A DNA stretch of 64,000 nt from Flagellimonas eckloniae (GTDB lineage: Bacteria; Bacteroidota; Bacteroidia; Flavobacteriales; Flavobacteriaceae): assembly GCF_001413955.1 (NCBI RefSeq), contig NZ_LCTZ01000002.1:2156501-2220500 (forward strand), given 5' to 3'. The notes beneath the pieces were generated by a model. That model saw only the letters and a list, made by a program, of their open reading frames with translations. It made no database searches and had not been told where the DNA came from. Position 1 is the stretch's first letter; each line of letters opens with the position of its first letter. Both the position numbers and the translations under genes were made by a program. This document shows, in pieces, positions 1 through 9,460 of the stretch.

Positions 1-938
1 ATAGGTTTACGAGCGTTAACAGCCATTACTTCGGACACTATCCCCATAGCTGGTAGAATAACAATGTATACTTCTGGATGACCCAAGAACCAAAATAAGT
101 GTTCAAACAATACTGGTGATCCTCCTTGATAGTGTAATACTTCTCCTTGAATAAAAATATCTGATAGGAAAAATGATGTTCCAAAACTTCTGTCCATAAT
201 CAACAGCAATGCTGCGGAAAGTAGCACTGGGAAAGAAATTACCCCAATTACAGCTGTCACAAAAAACGCCCAAATGGTCAAAGGTAAACGCGTCATTGAC
301 ATTCCCTTTGTTCTTAGGTTAAGGACAGTAACTATATAGTTCAATGAACCCAATAGGGATGATGCAATAAATATTGCCATAGAAACCAACCAGAGTGTCA
401 TACCTGCTCCGGAGCCCGGTTGCGCCATTGGCAATGCACTAAGTGGAGGGTAAATAGTCCATCCAGCTGCTGCAGGACCTGCTTCAACAAACAATGAAAT
501 CACCATGATAACGGCAGATACAAAGAACATCCAAAAGGAAAGCATATTCAGGAAGCCTGAGGCCATGTCACGAGCGCCAATCTGCAATGGAATCAATAAA
601 TTACTAAAAGTACCACTCAACCCAGCAGTAAGCACAAAGAAGACCATAATAGTACCGTGCATGGTAACCAATGCCAGGTAAATGTCAGCATCCATAACTC
701 CACCAGGAGCCCATTTCCCTAGAAACGCTTCAAAGACGGAAAAAGATTCCCCAGGCCATGCCAATTGCATTCTAAATAGCAATGACATTGCAATTCCGAT
801 GAAGCCCATAATCAAAACACCCGTAATAAGATATTGCTTAGCAATCATCTTATGGTCTTGACTGAAGATGTATTTGGTAACGAAGGTTTCTTTATGATGA
901 TGTCCGTGATCCTCGTGTCCGTGTTCAGTAGCTGACAT
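1..938 (-). CDS. coxA: Cytochrome c oxidase subunit I (aa3-type), 3' end outside window
   Basis: Catalytic subunit of the haem-copper oxidase that reduces O2 to water at the inner membrane. Only about 312 N-terminal residues are present; the frame is still open at position 1. The N-terminus is histidine-rich (several HGH and HHHH runs) before the first membrane span. The HPEVY motif, whose His is a CuB ligand and whose Glu belongs to the proton-input region in this family, is visible at roughly 70-85. The ATG at 936-938 is 41 bp after the coxB stop, so it is the last visible gene of the act-cox operon. Identification is firm; the C-terminal haem and proton-channel motifs cannot be checked. 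Confidence 0.95.
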   Translation of the reverse strand, partial: MSATEHGHEDHGHHHKETFVTKYIFSQDHKMIAKQYLITGVLIMGFIGIAMSLLFRMQLAWPGESFSVFEAFLGKWAPGGVMDADIYLALVTMHGTIMVFFVLTAGLSGTFSNLLIPLQIGARDMASGFLNMLSFWMFFVSAVIMVISLFVEAGPAAAGWTIYPPLSALPMAQPGSGAGMTLWLVSMAIFIASSLLGSLNYIVTVLNLRTKGMSMTRLPLTIWAFFVTAVIGVISFPVLLSAALLLIMDRSFGTSFFLSDIFIQGEVLHYQGGSPVLFEHLFWFLGHPEVYIVILPAMGIVSEVMAVNARKP

Positions 939-979
939 AATCTTTTTAAATTTTATTATAGTTCTTTTCCTAGCCTAAC

Positions 980-2038
980 TTATTCAACTGTTGCAAGCGT
1001 TTCTTTAAAAGTAGCTTGCTCGGCAATCCATTTATTATATTCCTCTTCTGTTTCCACTATAATTTTCATTTGCATGTTATAGTGCGATTTTCCACAGATT
1101 TTGTTACAAAGTAAAATGTAATCATATTCCCATGGATCCGAATTTGGTTCTCCCGCTGCGGCGCGCTTTGCTCTAATGGCATTGGTCCTTTTAACCTTCT
1201 CAATTACATCAGGATTTAATCTAATTTCTTCTGTTGTTATTGTTGGTGTGAATGAAAATTGTGTTATCATACCAGGAACACAGTTCATCTGCGCTCTAAA
1301 GTGTGGCATATATGCAGAATGCAATACATCTTGTGAACGCATCATAAAGTTAACTTTTCGTCCAACCGGAAGATGCAATTCTTTCACTATAATATCGTCT
1401 GCTCCATTTGGGTCAGCTTCGTCCAAACCAAGAACGTTTGCCCTATCAATATCAATTAATCTTACGCTGGCATCACCTAGAACATTATCTTCTCCACCGT
1501 AGCGAGCAGACCAATTAAATTGTTGTGCATATAGTTCTACAATAAGTGGGTCATCATCATCATTTATGTCCATAATATTGGTCCACGAATACAATCCCCA
1601 TAGAATTAAACCTGCCAAAACTATAACTGGAATAATGGTCCAAATGAACTCCAACCGGTCGTTATCTGCAAAGAACAGAGCTTTTTGACCTTTTTTCCCA
1701 CGATATTTATAGCCAAAATAATGCAACAATGCCTGTGTGATGGTCTGCACAAAAAAGATAATGGCAAAGGATACCCACATTAATTGATCATAGTCACCAC
1801 CATGGGCTGAAGATGCTTCTGGCAAAAGTACTTTGTTGTACTTAGCAAAGCTAAATATGGTTATTCCGTAGATAAAAATCAGGAATCCGAACAACAAATA
1901 ACCATTGTAGTTATTATCTGAATCCGTGGCTACCTCCGTACTTTCTGCTTTCAGTTGAGACAATTCAAAAATCTTGGTCATCTGCCAGATTGCGATTGCT
2001 ACCAGTACTAAAACAGTCAATGTTAATAATGCAGTCAT
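980..2038 (-). CDS. coxB: Cytochrome c oxidase subunit II with CuA site
   Basis: Accepts electrons from cytochrome c domains through a binuclear CuA centre and passes them to subunit I. The 352-residue protein has hydrophobic segments near residues 1-20, 45-65, 85-105 and 130-150, then a periplasmic cupredoxin domain. The CuA ligand set CNKICGKSHYNM near residues 312-323 is complete, and an upstream His lies in DVLHSAYMPHF. The length fits Bacteroidota CoxB. It lies 27 bp after actF and 41 bp before coxA on the same strand, consistent with an ACIII-aa3 supercomplex encoded as one unit. Confidence 0.96.
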   Translation of the reverse strand: MTALLTLTVLVLVAIAIWQMTKIFELSQLKAESTEVATDSDNNYNGYLLFGFLIFIYGITIFSFAKYNKVLLPEASSAHGGDYDQLMWVSFAIIFFVQTITQALLHYFGYKYRGKKGQKALFFADNDRLEFIWTIIPVIVLAGLILWGLYSWTNIMDINDDDDPLIVELYAQQFNWSARYGGEDNVLGDASVRLIDIDRANVLGLDEADPNGADDIIVKELHLPVGRKVNFMMRSQDVLHSAYMPHFRAQMNCVPGMITQFSFTPTITTEEIRLNPDVIEKVKRTNAIRAKRAAAGEPNSDPWEYDYILLCNKICGKSHYNMQMKIIVETEEEYNKWIAEQATFKETLATVE

Positions 2039-2065
2039 TGTATATCTTTCTAAGACTTAATCGTA

Positions 2066-3421
2066 TTAATAATGAAATTGTCTACTCTCTTCAATAAATG
2101 GATTGCGCTTTGGTTGTAATGGTTGTTTTGTAAGGGTGTTGAATACCCAATACACAAACAATCCTCCAAAGAACAATATTCCTCCAATTTCAGGTAATCC
2201 TATATACCATTGATCTCCAACCGTTGCAGGCATAATCATATTGAACACATCCATATAGTGACCAAAAAGCACTACAATACCGGCCATGATAACAAACCAG
2301 TTTACCCTTTTGTAATCACTGTTCATCAATACCAACAATGGGAATATAAAGTTCATGGCAAGCATTCCAAAGAATGGTAATTTATAATCTTCTATTCTTG
2401 TAATAAAATAGGTTACTTCTTCTGGGATGTTGGCATACCAAATCAACATAAATTGAGAAAACCACAGGTAGGTCCAAAAAATACTGATACCGAACATGAA
2501 TTTTGCCAAATCATGAATATGACTATCGTTTACATCCTCTAAATGTCCTTTTGATTTCAGGTAAATAGCAACCATTGCTATTACGGTAATCCCTGAAACA
2601 AACATACTGGCAAAAACATACCATCCAAATAGGGTACTAAACCAGTGTGGGTCCACACTCATGATCCAATCCCAAGACATCATGGATTCCGTAATCAAAT
2701 AGAAAACCAAGAAAGCAGCGGAAATTCTGAAATTCAATTTAAAGTTTGAATTATCGTCAGATTCATCCTGTGCCAATGAAAGTTTTCTGGAATACTCACG
2801 ATAGAAAATCCAACCTCCCAAGAAAATGGCCGCACGAACCAAAAAGAAAGTAGGGTTTAAGTATCCTGCTTTTCCTTGTAATAGTTTGTCATGGGCAACT
2901 ACATCAGCATCCATCCATACAAACATGTGATTCATATGCAATACAGAAAGTACCAAAATCACAAATACTATGATTCCGCCTGGTACGATATAAGCCGTAA
3001 TTCCTTCCATTACACGAAATAATAGGGGTGACCAACCTGCCTGGGCAGCACGCTGAATAGCATAAAAAGCCAAAACACCCAAGGATATCATAAAGAAGAA
3101 AAAGGCCGCAACATATAATGCAGACCAAGGTCTATTCTGTAATTGATGCAATACATGTTCGTCATGCGAAGCATCATGCTCCTCTCCATGTGCTGCAGCT
3201 TCACCGTGTGTATCCTTTTCTGCATGATCTCCTTCTGCAGCATGGCTTGAGGCTTCTTCGCCATGTCCACCTCCGTGACCATCACCATGTGCTGAAGCCA
3301 CCATTGCCTTGGCTTCTTCCACAGTACTGGGAGCAGATAAAAAACCTGTTGCTAAACAAATCAATCCAACTGCCATTGCAATGAAAGATCCTATTTTTAG
3401 TCTGTTTGAAAACGTGTACAT
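2066..3421 (-). CDS. actF: Alternative complex III membrane subunit ActF
   Basis: Polytopic quinol-side subunit of alternative complex III (quinol:electron acceptor oxidoreductase), a paralogue of ActC. The 451-residue protein starts with a membrane segment, followed by a loop at about residues 43-92 that is extremely rich in His, Glu and Ala (HGDGHGGGHGEE and similar), then roughly nine hydrophobic segments. Family position is set by the gene order actA-B-C-D-E-F. The His-rich loop is unusual in composition and may bind metal, but nothing in the sequence proves that. It is 17 bp downstream of actE. Confidence 0.93.
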   Translation of the reverse strand: MYTFSNRLKIGSFIAMAVGLICLATGFLSAPSTVEEAKAMVASAHGDGHGGGHGEEASSHAAEGDHAEKDTHGEAAAHGEEHDASHDEHVLHQLQNRPWSALYVAAFFFFMISLGVLAFYAIQRAAQAGWSPLLFRVMEGITAYIVPGGIIVFVILVLSVLHMNHMFVWMDADVVAHDKLLQGKAGYLNPTFFLVRAAIFLGGWIFYREYSRKLSLAQDESDDNSNFKLNFRISAAFLVFYLITESMMSWDWIMSVDPHWFSTLFGWYVFASMFVSGITVIAMVAIYLKSKGHLEDVNDSHIHDLAKFMFGISIFWTYLWFSQFMLIWYANIPEEVTYFITRIEDYKLPFFGMLAMNFIFPLLVLMNSDYKRVNWFVIMAGIVVLFGHYMDVFNMIMPATVGDQWYIGLPEIGGILFFGGLFVYWVFNTLTKQPLQPKRNPFIEESRQFHY

Positions 3422-3438
3422 AGTATCCTCTTATCCAA

Positions 3439-4008
3439 TTATTTTGTTAGGTCTTCCTTTAATTTCATTACGTATTCCGAAACTTGCCACATCTCCTCTT
3501 CATTGGCAAACTGGGCCGCATAAGAACCCATGGAATTTAAACCGTAATAAATAGTATGGTATGTGGTTCCCACGGTAATGTTACGTGCAACATCATCATA
3601 ACTGGGAACACCCAATATTTTTTCTCTTTTTACCAAAGTACCCTGTCCTTTACCTTTTGGTCCGTGACAAATGGCGCAATAAATATCATAGAGCTCTTTC
3701 CCCGTAGCTAAATTGGCTTCGCTTTGCAGTGAATCCAAAGGACTCACATTTAATCTTGCCAATTCTTTGCCTTCCGGAGTATTTTCAAACTTGTATGGCA
3801 TATAGCCTCTTGAGATTGTATTTTCCGCTGGAAGCATAGCTTCTGTTCCATTGGGGAACAATCCATTATCTACTCCCTGATAGGTTTCATAACCTACAGG
3901 CTCGTACATGTTTGGCATATACTGATAGTTTGGACTGTTCTTGTCAGCACAAGCGGCCATAGACAAAACCAAAACCAAGACAACACTTATTTTACCTAAA
4001 TGCTTCAT
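3439..4008 (-). CDS. actE: Alternative complex III monohaem cytochrome c subunit ActE
   Basis: Periplasmic cytochrome c subunit of alternative complex III, carrying electrons toward the oxidase. One haem motif, CAICH, occurs near residue 122, with distal methionines such as the one in GLNSMGSYAAQF as candidate axial ligands. I chose the ATG at 4008 rather than the in-frame one at 4035 because it gives a compact lipoprotein signal ending in the lipobox LSMAAC and lies 4 nt after the actD stop. The protein is then 189 residues. The lipid anchor is inferred from the lipobox. Confidence 0.93.
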   Translation of the reverse strand: MKHLGKISVVLVLVLSMAACADKNSPNYQYMPNMYEPVGYETYQGVDNGLFPNGTEAMLPAENTISRGYMPYKFENTPEGKELARLNVSPLDSLQSEANLATGKELYDIYCAICHGPKGKGQGTLVKREKILGVPSYDDVARNITVGTTYHTIYYGLNSMGSYAAQFANEEEMWQVSEYVMKLKEDLTK

Positions 4009-4012
4009 ATTT

Positions 4013-4540
4013 TTAAGAATCCTTTTCTGTAACATTTATTTCCACAGCTCCAGTATCCCACAACAATGCTGTAAGTTCCTTTTCATTATCATGAATGCCC
4101 AATTCCATTAAAAAATGGTCATCCGTTGTTCTCACATCTGGATTTTCAGCTTTTTTAAAGGGCCACATTCTACTTCTTAAATAAAATGTAATTACCATTA
4201 AATGCGCTGCAAAGAAAACCGTCAATTCAAACATAATAGGAACAAAGGCCGGCATATTCTCCAAATAACTAAAACTTGGTTTACCGCCAATATCCTGGGG
4301 CCAATCCTCAATCATGATATAGTTCATCATAACAATGGCCACGGTAAGTCCCAAACATCCATACATAAAGGAAGTAATTGCTATTCGGGTATCTTCCAAG
4401 CCCATTGCCTTATCCAAACCATGCACTGGGAAAGGTGTATACACTTCTTCAATATGATGGTGCTCTGCCCTAACCTTCTTTACGGCATGCATCAAGATAT
4501 CATCATCGGTATAAAGTGCCTGTATAACTTTTGATGCCAT
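4013..4540 (-). CDS. actD: Alternative complex III subunit ActD (DUF3341)
   Basis: Small membrane subunit of alternative complex III. The 175-residue protein has a soluble N-terminal half with the family-typical segment EEVYTPFPVHGLDKAMGL, then two transmembrane segments (about residues 58-80 and 99-122) joined by a short loop. The family has no known cofactor and is thought to help assemble or anchor the membrane part. It sits 2 bp after actC and 4 bp before the chosen actE start, so translational coupling is likely. Confidence 0.93.
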   Translation of the reverse strand: MASKVIQALYTDDDILMHAVKKVRAEHHHIEEVYTPFPVHGLDKAMGLEDTRIAITSFMYGCLGLTVAIVMMNYIMIEDWPQDIGGKPSFSYLENMPAFVPIMFELTVFFAAHLMVITFYLRSRMWPFKKAENPDVRTTDDHFLMELGIHDNEKELTALLWDTGAVEINVTEKDS

Positions 4541-4542
4541 AA

Positions 4543-6267
4543 TTATTTTTTAGCGTTTAATTTTTTTGCCTGTCCTGCCCAATCATCACGTTGCGCCCTT
4601 CCAGGGAACGAACCAGTGATGGAGTCTAACAAGTCATATTCTTTTTTAGTCATTTTACTTACTTGCGCAAACGTAAAAATTCCTATTTGGTTCAAGGTTT
4701 GCTCCATTTGAGGTCCTATTCCCTTAACTTTTTTCAAATCATCGGCAGTTTCCGTATCTGCATCAAAGGAACCAATGGCATCCAGTAGCGAGGAAACTTG
4801 CTTCTCATCTGATTTAGGTTTTTCTGCCTTTGGAGCTTTTTCCTTTTTAGCACCGGCCTTAGCTGGCATTTCATATAAAGGTTTTCCAGCATCCCTTAGT
4901 TTCTTGTACTTCTCCCCTGAAGCTTTCAAAATTGATTTAACCTCTGCCTGTGCAATTACAGGGAATGTTCTTGAATATAATAGGAACAATACAAAGAAGA
5001 AACCTATGGTACCTATAAATATTCCAATATCCACAAATGTTGGAGAGAACATTGTCCAAGATGAAGGCAAGTAATCTCTATGCAATGAAGTTACAATGAT
5101 CACAAATCGCTCAAACCACATCCCTATGTTTACAACAATTGAAATGAAGAATGAGAACATGATACTTGTACGCAATTTTTTGAACCACATAAACTGTGGT
5201 GAAAACACATTACAAGTCATCATAGACCAATAAGCCCACCAGTAAGGTCCTGTTGCCCTATTTAAAAATGCATACTGTTCGTATTCAACTCCAGAATACC
5301 AAGCAATAAACAACTCGGTGATATAGGCACATCCAACAATTGAACCTGTAATCATGATTACAATGTTCATCAATTCAATATGCTGTACGGTTATGTATGC
5401 TTCAAGGCTACACACTTTTCTCATAATAATAAGAAGTGTGTTCACCATAGCGAATCCTGAGAAAATTGCACCCGCAACAAAATACGGTGGGAATATGGTT
5501 GTATGCCAACCTGGAATCACCGAAGTGGCAAAGTCAAACGATACAATGGTGTGTACTGAAAGTACAAGTGGTGTTGCCAAACCTGCCAAAACCAAAGATA
5601 CTTCTTCAAAACGTTGCCAATCTTTGGCCCTACCTGTCCAACCGAAGCTTAACAAGCTATATATTTTCTTCTGGAACGGTTTTACCGCCCTATCACGAAT
5701 CATGGCAAAATCTGGCAATAATCCTGTCCACCAGAATACCAAGGAAACGGATAGATAGGTTGAAATCGCAAATACATCCCAAAGCAATGGCGAGTTAAAG
5801 TTTACCCATAACGAACCAAATTGGTTTGGAATGGGAAGTACCCAATAGGCCAACCATGGGCGACCCATGTGAATAATTGGAAACAAACCTGCCTGGATAA
5901 CAGAGAAAATGGTCATTGCTTCCGCAGAACGGTTAATTGCCATTCTCCATTTTTGTCTGAATAACAGCAATACTGCTGAAATCAAGGTTCCTGCGTGACC
6001 AATACCTACCCACCAAACAAAGTTTGTAATATCCCAGGCCCAGTTTACCGTCTTATTAAGACCCCAAACTCCAATACCTGTAGAAATGGTATAAATAATA
6101 CATCCTAGACCCCAAAGGAATGCAACTAAAGCAATGGTAAATACAATCCACCAATGTTTGTTGGCCTTTCCCTCTACAGGAGCAGCGATATCCACGGTAA
6201 CATCATGGTAACCTTTGTCTCCAAGTACTAAGGGCTTTCGAATAGGTGCTTCGTAATGCGACGCCAT
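4543..6267 (-). CDS. actC: ActC (NrfD/PsrC-type) with a C-terminal helix-hairpin-helix extension
   Basis: Quinol-binding membrane subunit of alternative complex III. The core, about residues 40-460, has around ten hydrophobic helices and NrfD/PsrC features such as GHAGTLISAVLLLFRQKW. At 574 residues it is about 90 longer than I expect for ActC. After a Lys/Ala/Glu-rich linker (about 465-505) comes a compact tail with ADDLKKVKGIGPQ, GIFTFAQ and DDWAGQAKKL, which resembles the tail of ribosomal protein S2 in this window (see findings). The GxGP motif is typical of helix-hairpin-helix modules. The tail is predicted cytoplasmic; its role is unknown. Confidence 0.93.
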   Translation of the reverse strand: MASHYEAPIRKPLVLGDKGYHDVTVDIAAPVEGKANKHWWIVFTIALVAFLWGLGCIIYTISTGIGVWGLNKTVNWAWDITNFVWWVGIGHAGTLISAVLLLFRQKWRMAINRSAEAMTIFSVIQAGLFPIIHMGRPWLAYWVLPIPNQFGSLWVNFNSPLLWDVFAISTYLSVSLVFWWTGLLPDFAMIRDRAVKPFQKKIYSLLSFGWTGRAKDWQRFEEVSLVLAGLATPLVLSVHTIVSFDFATSVIPGWHTTIFPPYFVAGAIFSGFAMVNTLLIIMRKVCSLEAYITVQHIELMNIVIMITGSIVGCAYITELFIAWYSGVEYEQYAFLNRATGPYWWAYWSMMTCNVFSPQFMWFKKLRTSIMFSFFISIVVNIGMWFERFVIIVTSLHRDYLPSSWTMFSPTFVDIGIFIGTIGFFFVLFLLYSRTFPVIAQAEVKSILKASGEKYKKLRDAGKPLYEMPAKAGAKKEKAPKAEKPKSDEKQVSSLLDAIGSFDADTETADDLKKVKGIGPQMEQTLNQIGIFTFAQVSKMTKKEYDLLDSITGSFPGRAQRDDWAGQAKKLNAKK

Positions 6268-6299
6268 AATTTATCTTCTAGTTACTTCTTATTTATTGA

Positions 6300-9200
6300 T
6301 TAAGCCTCGTTGGTGTTTCTCACTTTAACATGGTAGAACACATTTGGTTTTGTCCCCACATGCTCTAATAAGTGATACATTCTATCATCTTCTTTCAACT
6401 CGGCAACCTTACTGTGATCATCATTGATATCTCCAAATACCATAGCTCCACTGCTACATGCGGCGGAACAAGCCGTTTGGAATTCGCCATCTTTAATTGC
6501 ACGTCCATCTCTCTTAGCATCTAAAATGGTCTTCTGTGTCATCTGAATACACATAGAACATTTTTCCATTACCCCTCTGGAACGCACATTAACGTCTGGA
6601 TTGATAACCATTTTACCAAGGTCATTGTTCATGTTGAAGTTGAACTCGTCATTATCACTATACAAGAACCAATTGAACCTTCTTACTTTGTATGGACAGT
6701 TGTTGGCACAATATCTGGTACCCACACAACGGTTGTATGCCATTTGATTTTGACCTTGTCTTCCGTGTGACGTTGCCGCAACTGGACAGACCGTTTCACA
6801 AGGAGCGTGGTTACAATGCTGACACATAACAGGTTGAAATGCCACTTGTGGATTCACGGAAGGATCTTCCATCTCTCTAAATCCACCTAAGGAACCATTA
6901 TCGCCCCATAGGCCATCCATGTTATCTTTCTTGTCGTTATCCTGCTCAAAAGTCTCTTCAGAGGAATAGTATCTATCAATACGCAACCAATGCATATCCC
7001 TAGACTTTCTAATCTCTTCTTTTCCAACAACAGGAACATTATTCTCTGCATGACAGGCAATAACACAAGCTCCACAACCTGTACAAGAATTCAAATCGAT
7101 GGACAAGTTAAAGTGATGACCGATTGAGCGGTCAAACTCTTGCCATAAATCCGCATCTGGCGATGTAACAGGGATTTCTTGATGGTCTTTGGATACCTGT
7201 GGAATTGCATTCCATTCATGAACATCCTTTGTATTGAAGATTTCCAAGGTAGTTTCCTTGATGATATCCCCTCTACCCATCAATGTTTTTTGTAGCTGAA
7301 CACATGCAAATTCATGGATTCCTTCAGCTTTTTCTATACTAACCGATTGTACATCGGAAAAATTATTATAAAGTGCGAAAGCATTTACGCCTGTGGCCAT
7401 TTCGGCCTTCATACCAGCTTTCTTTCCATATCCAAAGGAAAGTCCAACCGTACCGATAGCTTGTCCAGGCTGGATGATAACAGGAACGTTATTCACAGTA
7501 ACTCCGTTAACTGTTAAATTAACATAGCTTCCGTTTAAGCCTCCATTTGCAACATTGAAATTCTCAAGTTCCAATCTTTCCGCATCTGCTTTAGCAACAC
7601 TAACATAGTTATCCCAAGAAACCCTAGAAACTGGATCCGGGAATTCTTGCAACCACGGGTTACTGGCCTGTCTACCATCCCCCATTCCAACTTTGGAATA
7701 AAGAACCATCTCTACTCCAGAACTTGTAGTGTTTACTAAGGAACGTATAGCCGAAGCAATTGGAGCGATGCTAGGCTGTGCTTCTTCAGCACTCTGCTCA
7801 CTAGTTGCAACCAAAGGTTGTTCAGCTGATTCCTCAACAATCGGGGCAACAAATACACCATCTTGCAATGCTTTATTCCAATCTGAACCTTGCAATACAT
7901 TCGTACTCCAAGTGTCCTTAATATATTCGTAATAGGTTTGCTCACTGCCCATCCAAGTCAACAAAGCTGACTGAAACTGTCTTGTATCAAAAAGCTCACG
8001 AATAGCAGGCTGCATTAAACTGTATTGTCCTTTTTTCAATTGTGCATCACCCCAAGATTCTAAATAATGGGAAGCTGCCGCTACATACTTCACCGCTTGT
8101 GCGGTTTCATCATTATTAAAAGCAAAATCAACTGAAACACTTACTTTTTCAAGACCAGAGATAAAGTCAGCAGCATTTGGCAATGAATACGCTGGATTCA
8201 CACCATCAATAATCAAAGCTCCAACACGGCCAGCATTCATATCTGAAACCAATTTGTTCACTTTTGCAATGCTACCTTGGCGCACATATTTTGGATTCTC
8301 TGTGTCAAATGCTTCACTTGCCAACAATTGATTGATAGCAAGCACTACGGTTTGTGCGTTAATATCATTTAACCCTGTAACAACAACAGCTTTGCTTCCA
8401 GCCTTTCTAATTTGAGCCGCCACAGCATCAACAGCTTCATCAACATCTGAAGTTCCTCCACCAACATTGCTGCCATTTAATTTGCCGTACAACTTTGCCA
8501 AGGCAATTTTTTGTTGTGTAGGTGTCATTGGATAGCGCTTGTCCGCATTTGCCCCGGTCAAGGACATATTGGATTCCATCTGAATATGCTTGGACATCTT
8601 TCCATGTTTTGGAACACGTCCTTTCGCATATCCACCATCATATCCCCCGCCTTGCCAATCTCCTAAGAAATCAGCACCAAAAGAGACAATCAAATCTGCT
8701 TTTTCAAAATCATAATCTGCAAGAGCTCTTTCTCCGTAAGCAGCATTAAAAGCATCTAGTGCGGCATCTTCAGAGATAGCATCATACACTACATGGCTTA
8801 CATTTTCACCATAGGCTGCCTTAAAATCAGCAATCAACCTATCTGTTGATGGACTGGCATAGGTTTGGGTCAACAACACTATTTGCTTACCAGAATTTTT
8901 TGCAGCCGCAAGACCGCCTTTAATCCTGTTATCCAAATCTTTCCAATCAATGGCTTCGCCATTTGCGGATGGCCCTTGAACCCTTGTGCTATCATATAAG
9001 GATAATACCGAAGCCTGAACACGTGCATTCGCACTTCCATTCACTTTAGCATCTGTATTATTTTCAATCTTAATAGGTCTTCCTTCCCTAGTTTTTACCA
9101 AGATGCTGGCAAAATCATATCCATCAGCAATTGTGGTGGCATAGTAGTTGGCAACTCCCGGGACAATGCTGTCCGGTTGCACCACATAGGGAATAGATTT

Positions 9201-9428
9201 ACGAACAGGTCCTTCACAGGCAGCAACTGTTGCTGCGGCCGTACTAAAGCCAACATATTTTAAGAAGTCCCTCCTATTAGTACTGGAGGCTGACAAATTT
9301 TCCTTGTCGCCCAAAAACTCATCAACGGGAATCTGTTCTGTAAATTCGTTTTGTCTTAGCGCCTCAACAATGGAATCGTTCGGATTTAACTCCGCTTCAC
9401 TTTTCCAATATTTTTTGTTTGATGCCAT
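6300..9428 (-). CDS. actB: Alternative complex III Fe-S/molybdopterin-like subunit ActB
   Basis: Large periplasmic subunit of alternative complex III that conducts electrons through Fe-S clusters. Of its 1042 residues, the N-terminal two thirds resemble the molybdopterin oxidoreductase fold; family members do not carry Mo. The C-terminal third resembles ferredoxin-like NrfC/PsrB, with cysteine groups CTGCGACVIAC, CQHCNHAPCETVCPV, CVGTRYCANNCPY and CSMCIQM. A twin-arginine signal (NRRDFLKYVGFSTAAA) lies about 50 residues in, an unusually long lead, and ends TVAAC, a possible lipobox. The gene is between actA and actC with 32-bp gaps. Confidence 0.96.
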   Translation of the reverse strand: MASNKKYWKSEAELNPNDSIVEALRQNEFTEQIPVDEFLGDKENLSASSTNRRDFLKYVGFSTAAATVAACEGPVRKSIPYVVQPDSIVPGVANYYATTIADGYDFASILVKTREGRPIKIENNTDAKVNGSANARVQASVLSLYDSTRVQGPSANGEAIDWKDLDNRIKGGLAAAKNSGKQIVLLTQTYASPSTDRLIADFKAAYGENVSHVVYDAISEDAALDAFNAAYGERALADYDFEKADLIVSFGADFLGDWQGGGYDGGYAKGRVPKHGKMSKHIQMESNMSLTGANADKRYPMTPTQQKIALAKLYGKLNGSNVGGGTSDVDEAVDAVAAQIRKAGSKAVVVTGLNDINAQTVVLAINQLLASEAFDTENPKYVRQGSIAKVNKLVSDMNAGRVGALIIDGVNPAYSLPNAADFISGLEKVSVSVDFAFNNDETAQAVKYVAAASHYLESWGDAQLKKGQYSLMQPAIRELFDTRQFQSALLTWMGSEQTYYEYIKDTWSTNVLQGSDWNKALQDGVFVAPIVEESAEQPLVATSEQSAEEAQPSIAPIASAIRSLVNTTSSGVEMVLYSKVGMGDGRQASNPWLQEFPDPVSRVSWDNYVSVAKADAERLELENFNVANGGLNGSYVNLTVNGVTVNNVPVIIQPGQAIGTVGLSFGYGKKAGMKAEMATGVNAFALYNNFSDVQSVSIEKAEGIHEFACVQLQKTLMGRGDIIKETTLEIFNTKDVHEWNAIPQVSKDHQEIPVTSPDADLWQEFDRSIGHHFNLSIDLNSCTGCGACVIACHAENNVPVVGKEEIRKSRDMHWLRIDRYYSSEETFEQDNDKKDNMDGLWGDNGSLGGFREMEDPSVNPQVAFQPVMCQHCNHAPCETVCPVAATSHGRQGQNQMAYNRCVGTRYCANNCPYKVRRFNWFLYSDNDEFNFNMNNDLGKMVINPDVNVRSRGVMEKCSMCIQMTQKTILDAKRDGRAIKDGEFQTACSAACSSGAMVFGDINDDHSKVAELKEDDRMYHLLEHVGTKPNVFYHVKVRNTNEA

Positions 9429-9460
9429 ACGATATATCTGAGATTATCTTCTTTTAATTC

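Noticed and set aside
3118..3384. Plus-strand histidine-rich frame opposite actF
   Set aside because: It mirrors the His/Glu-rich repeat codons of actF on the other strand and lacks any support of its own.
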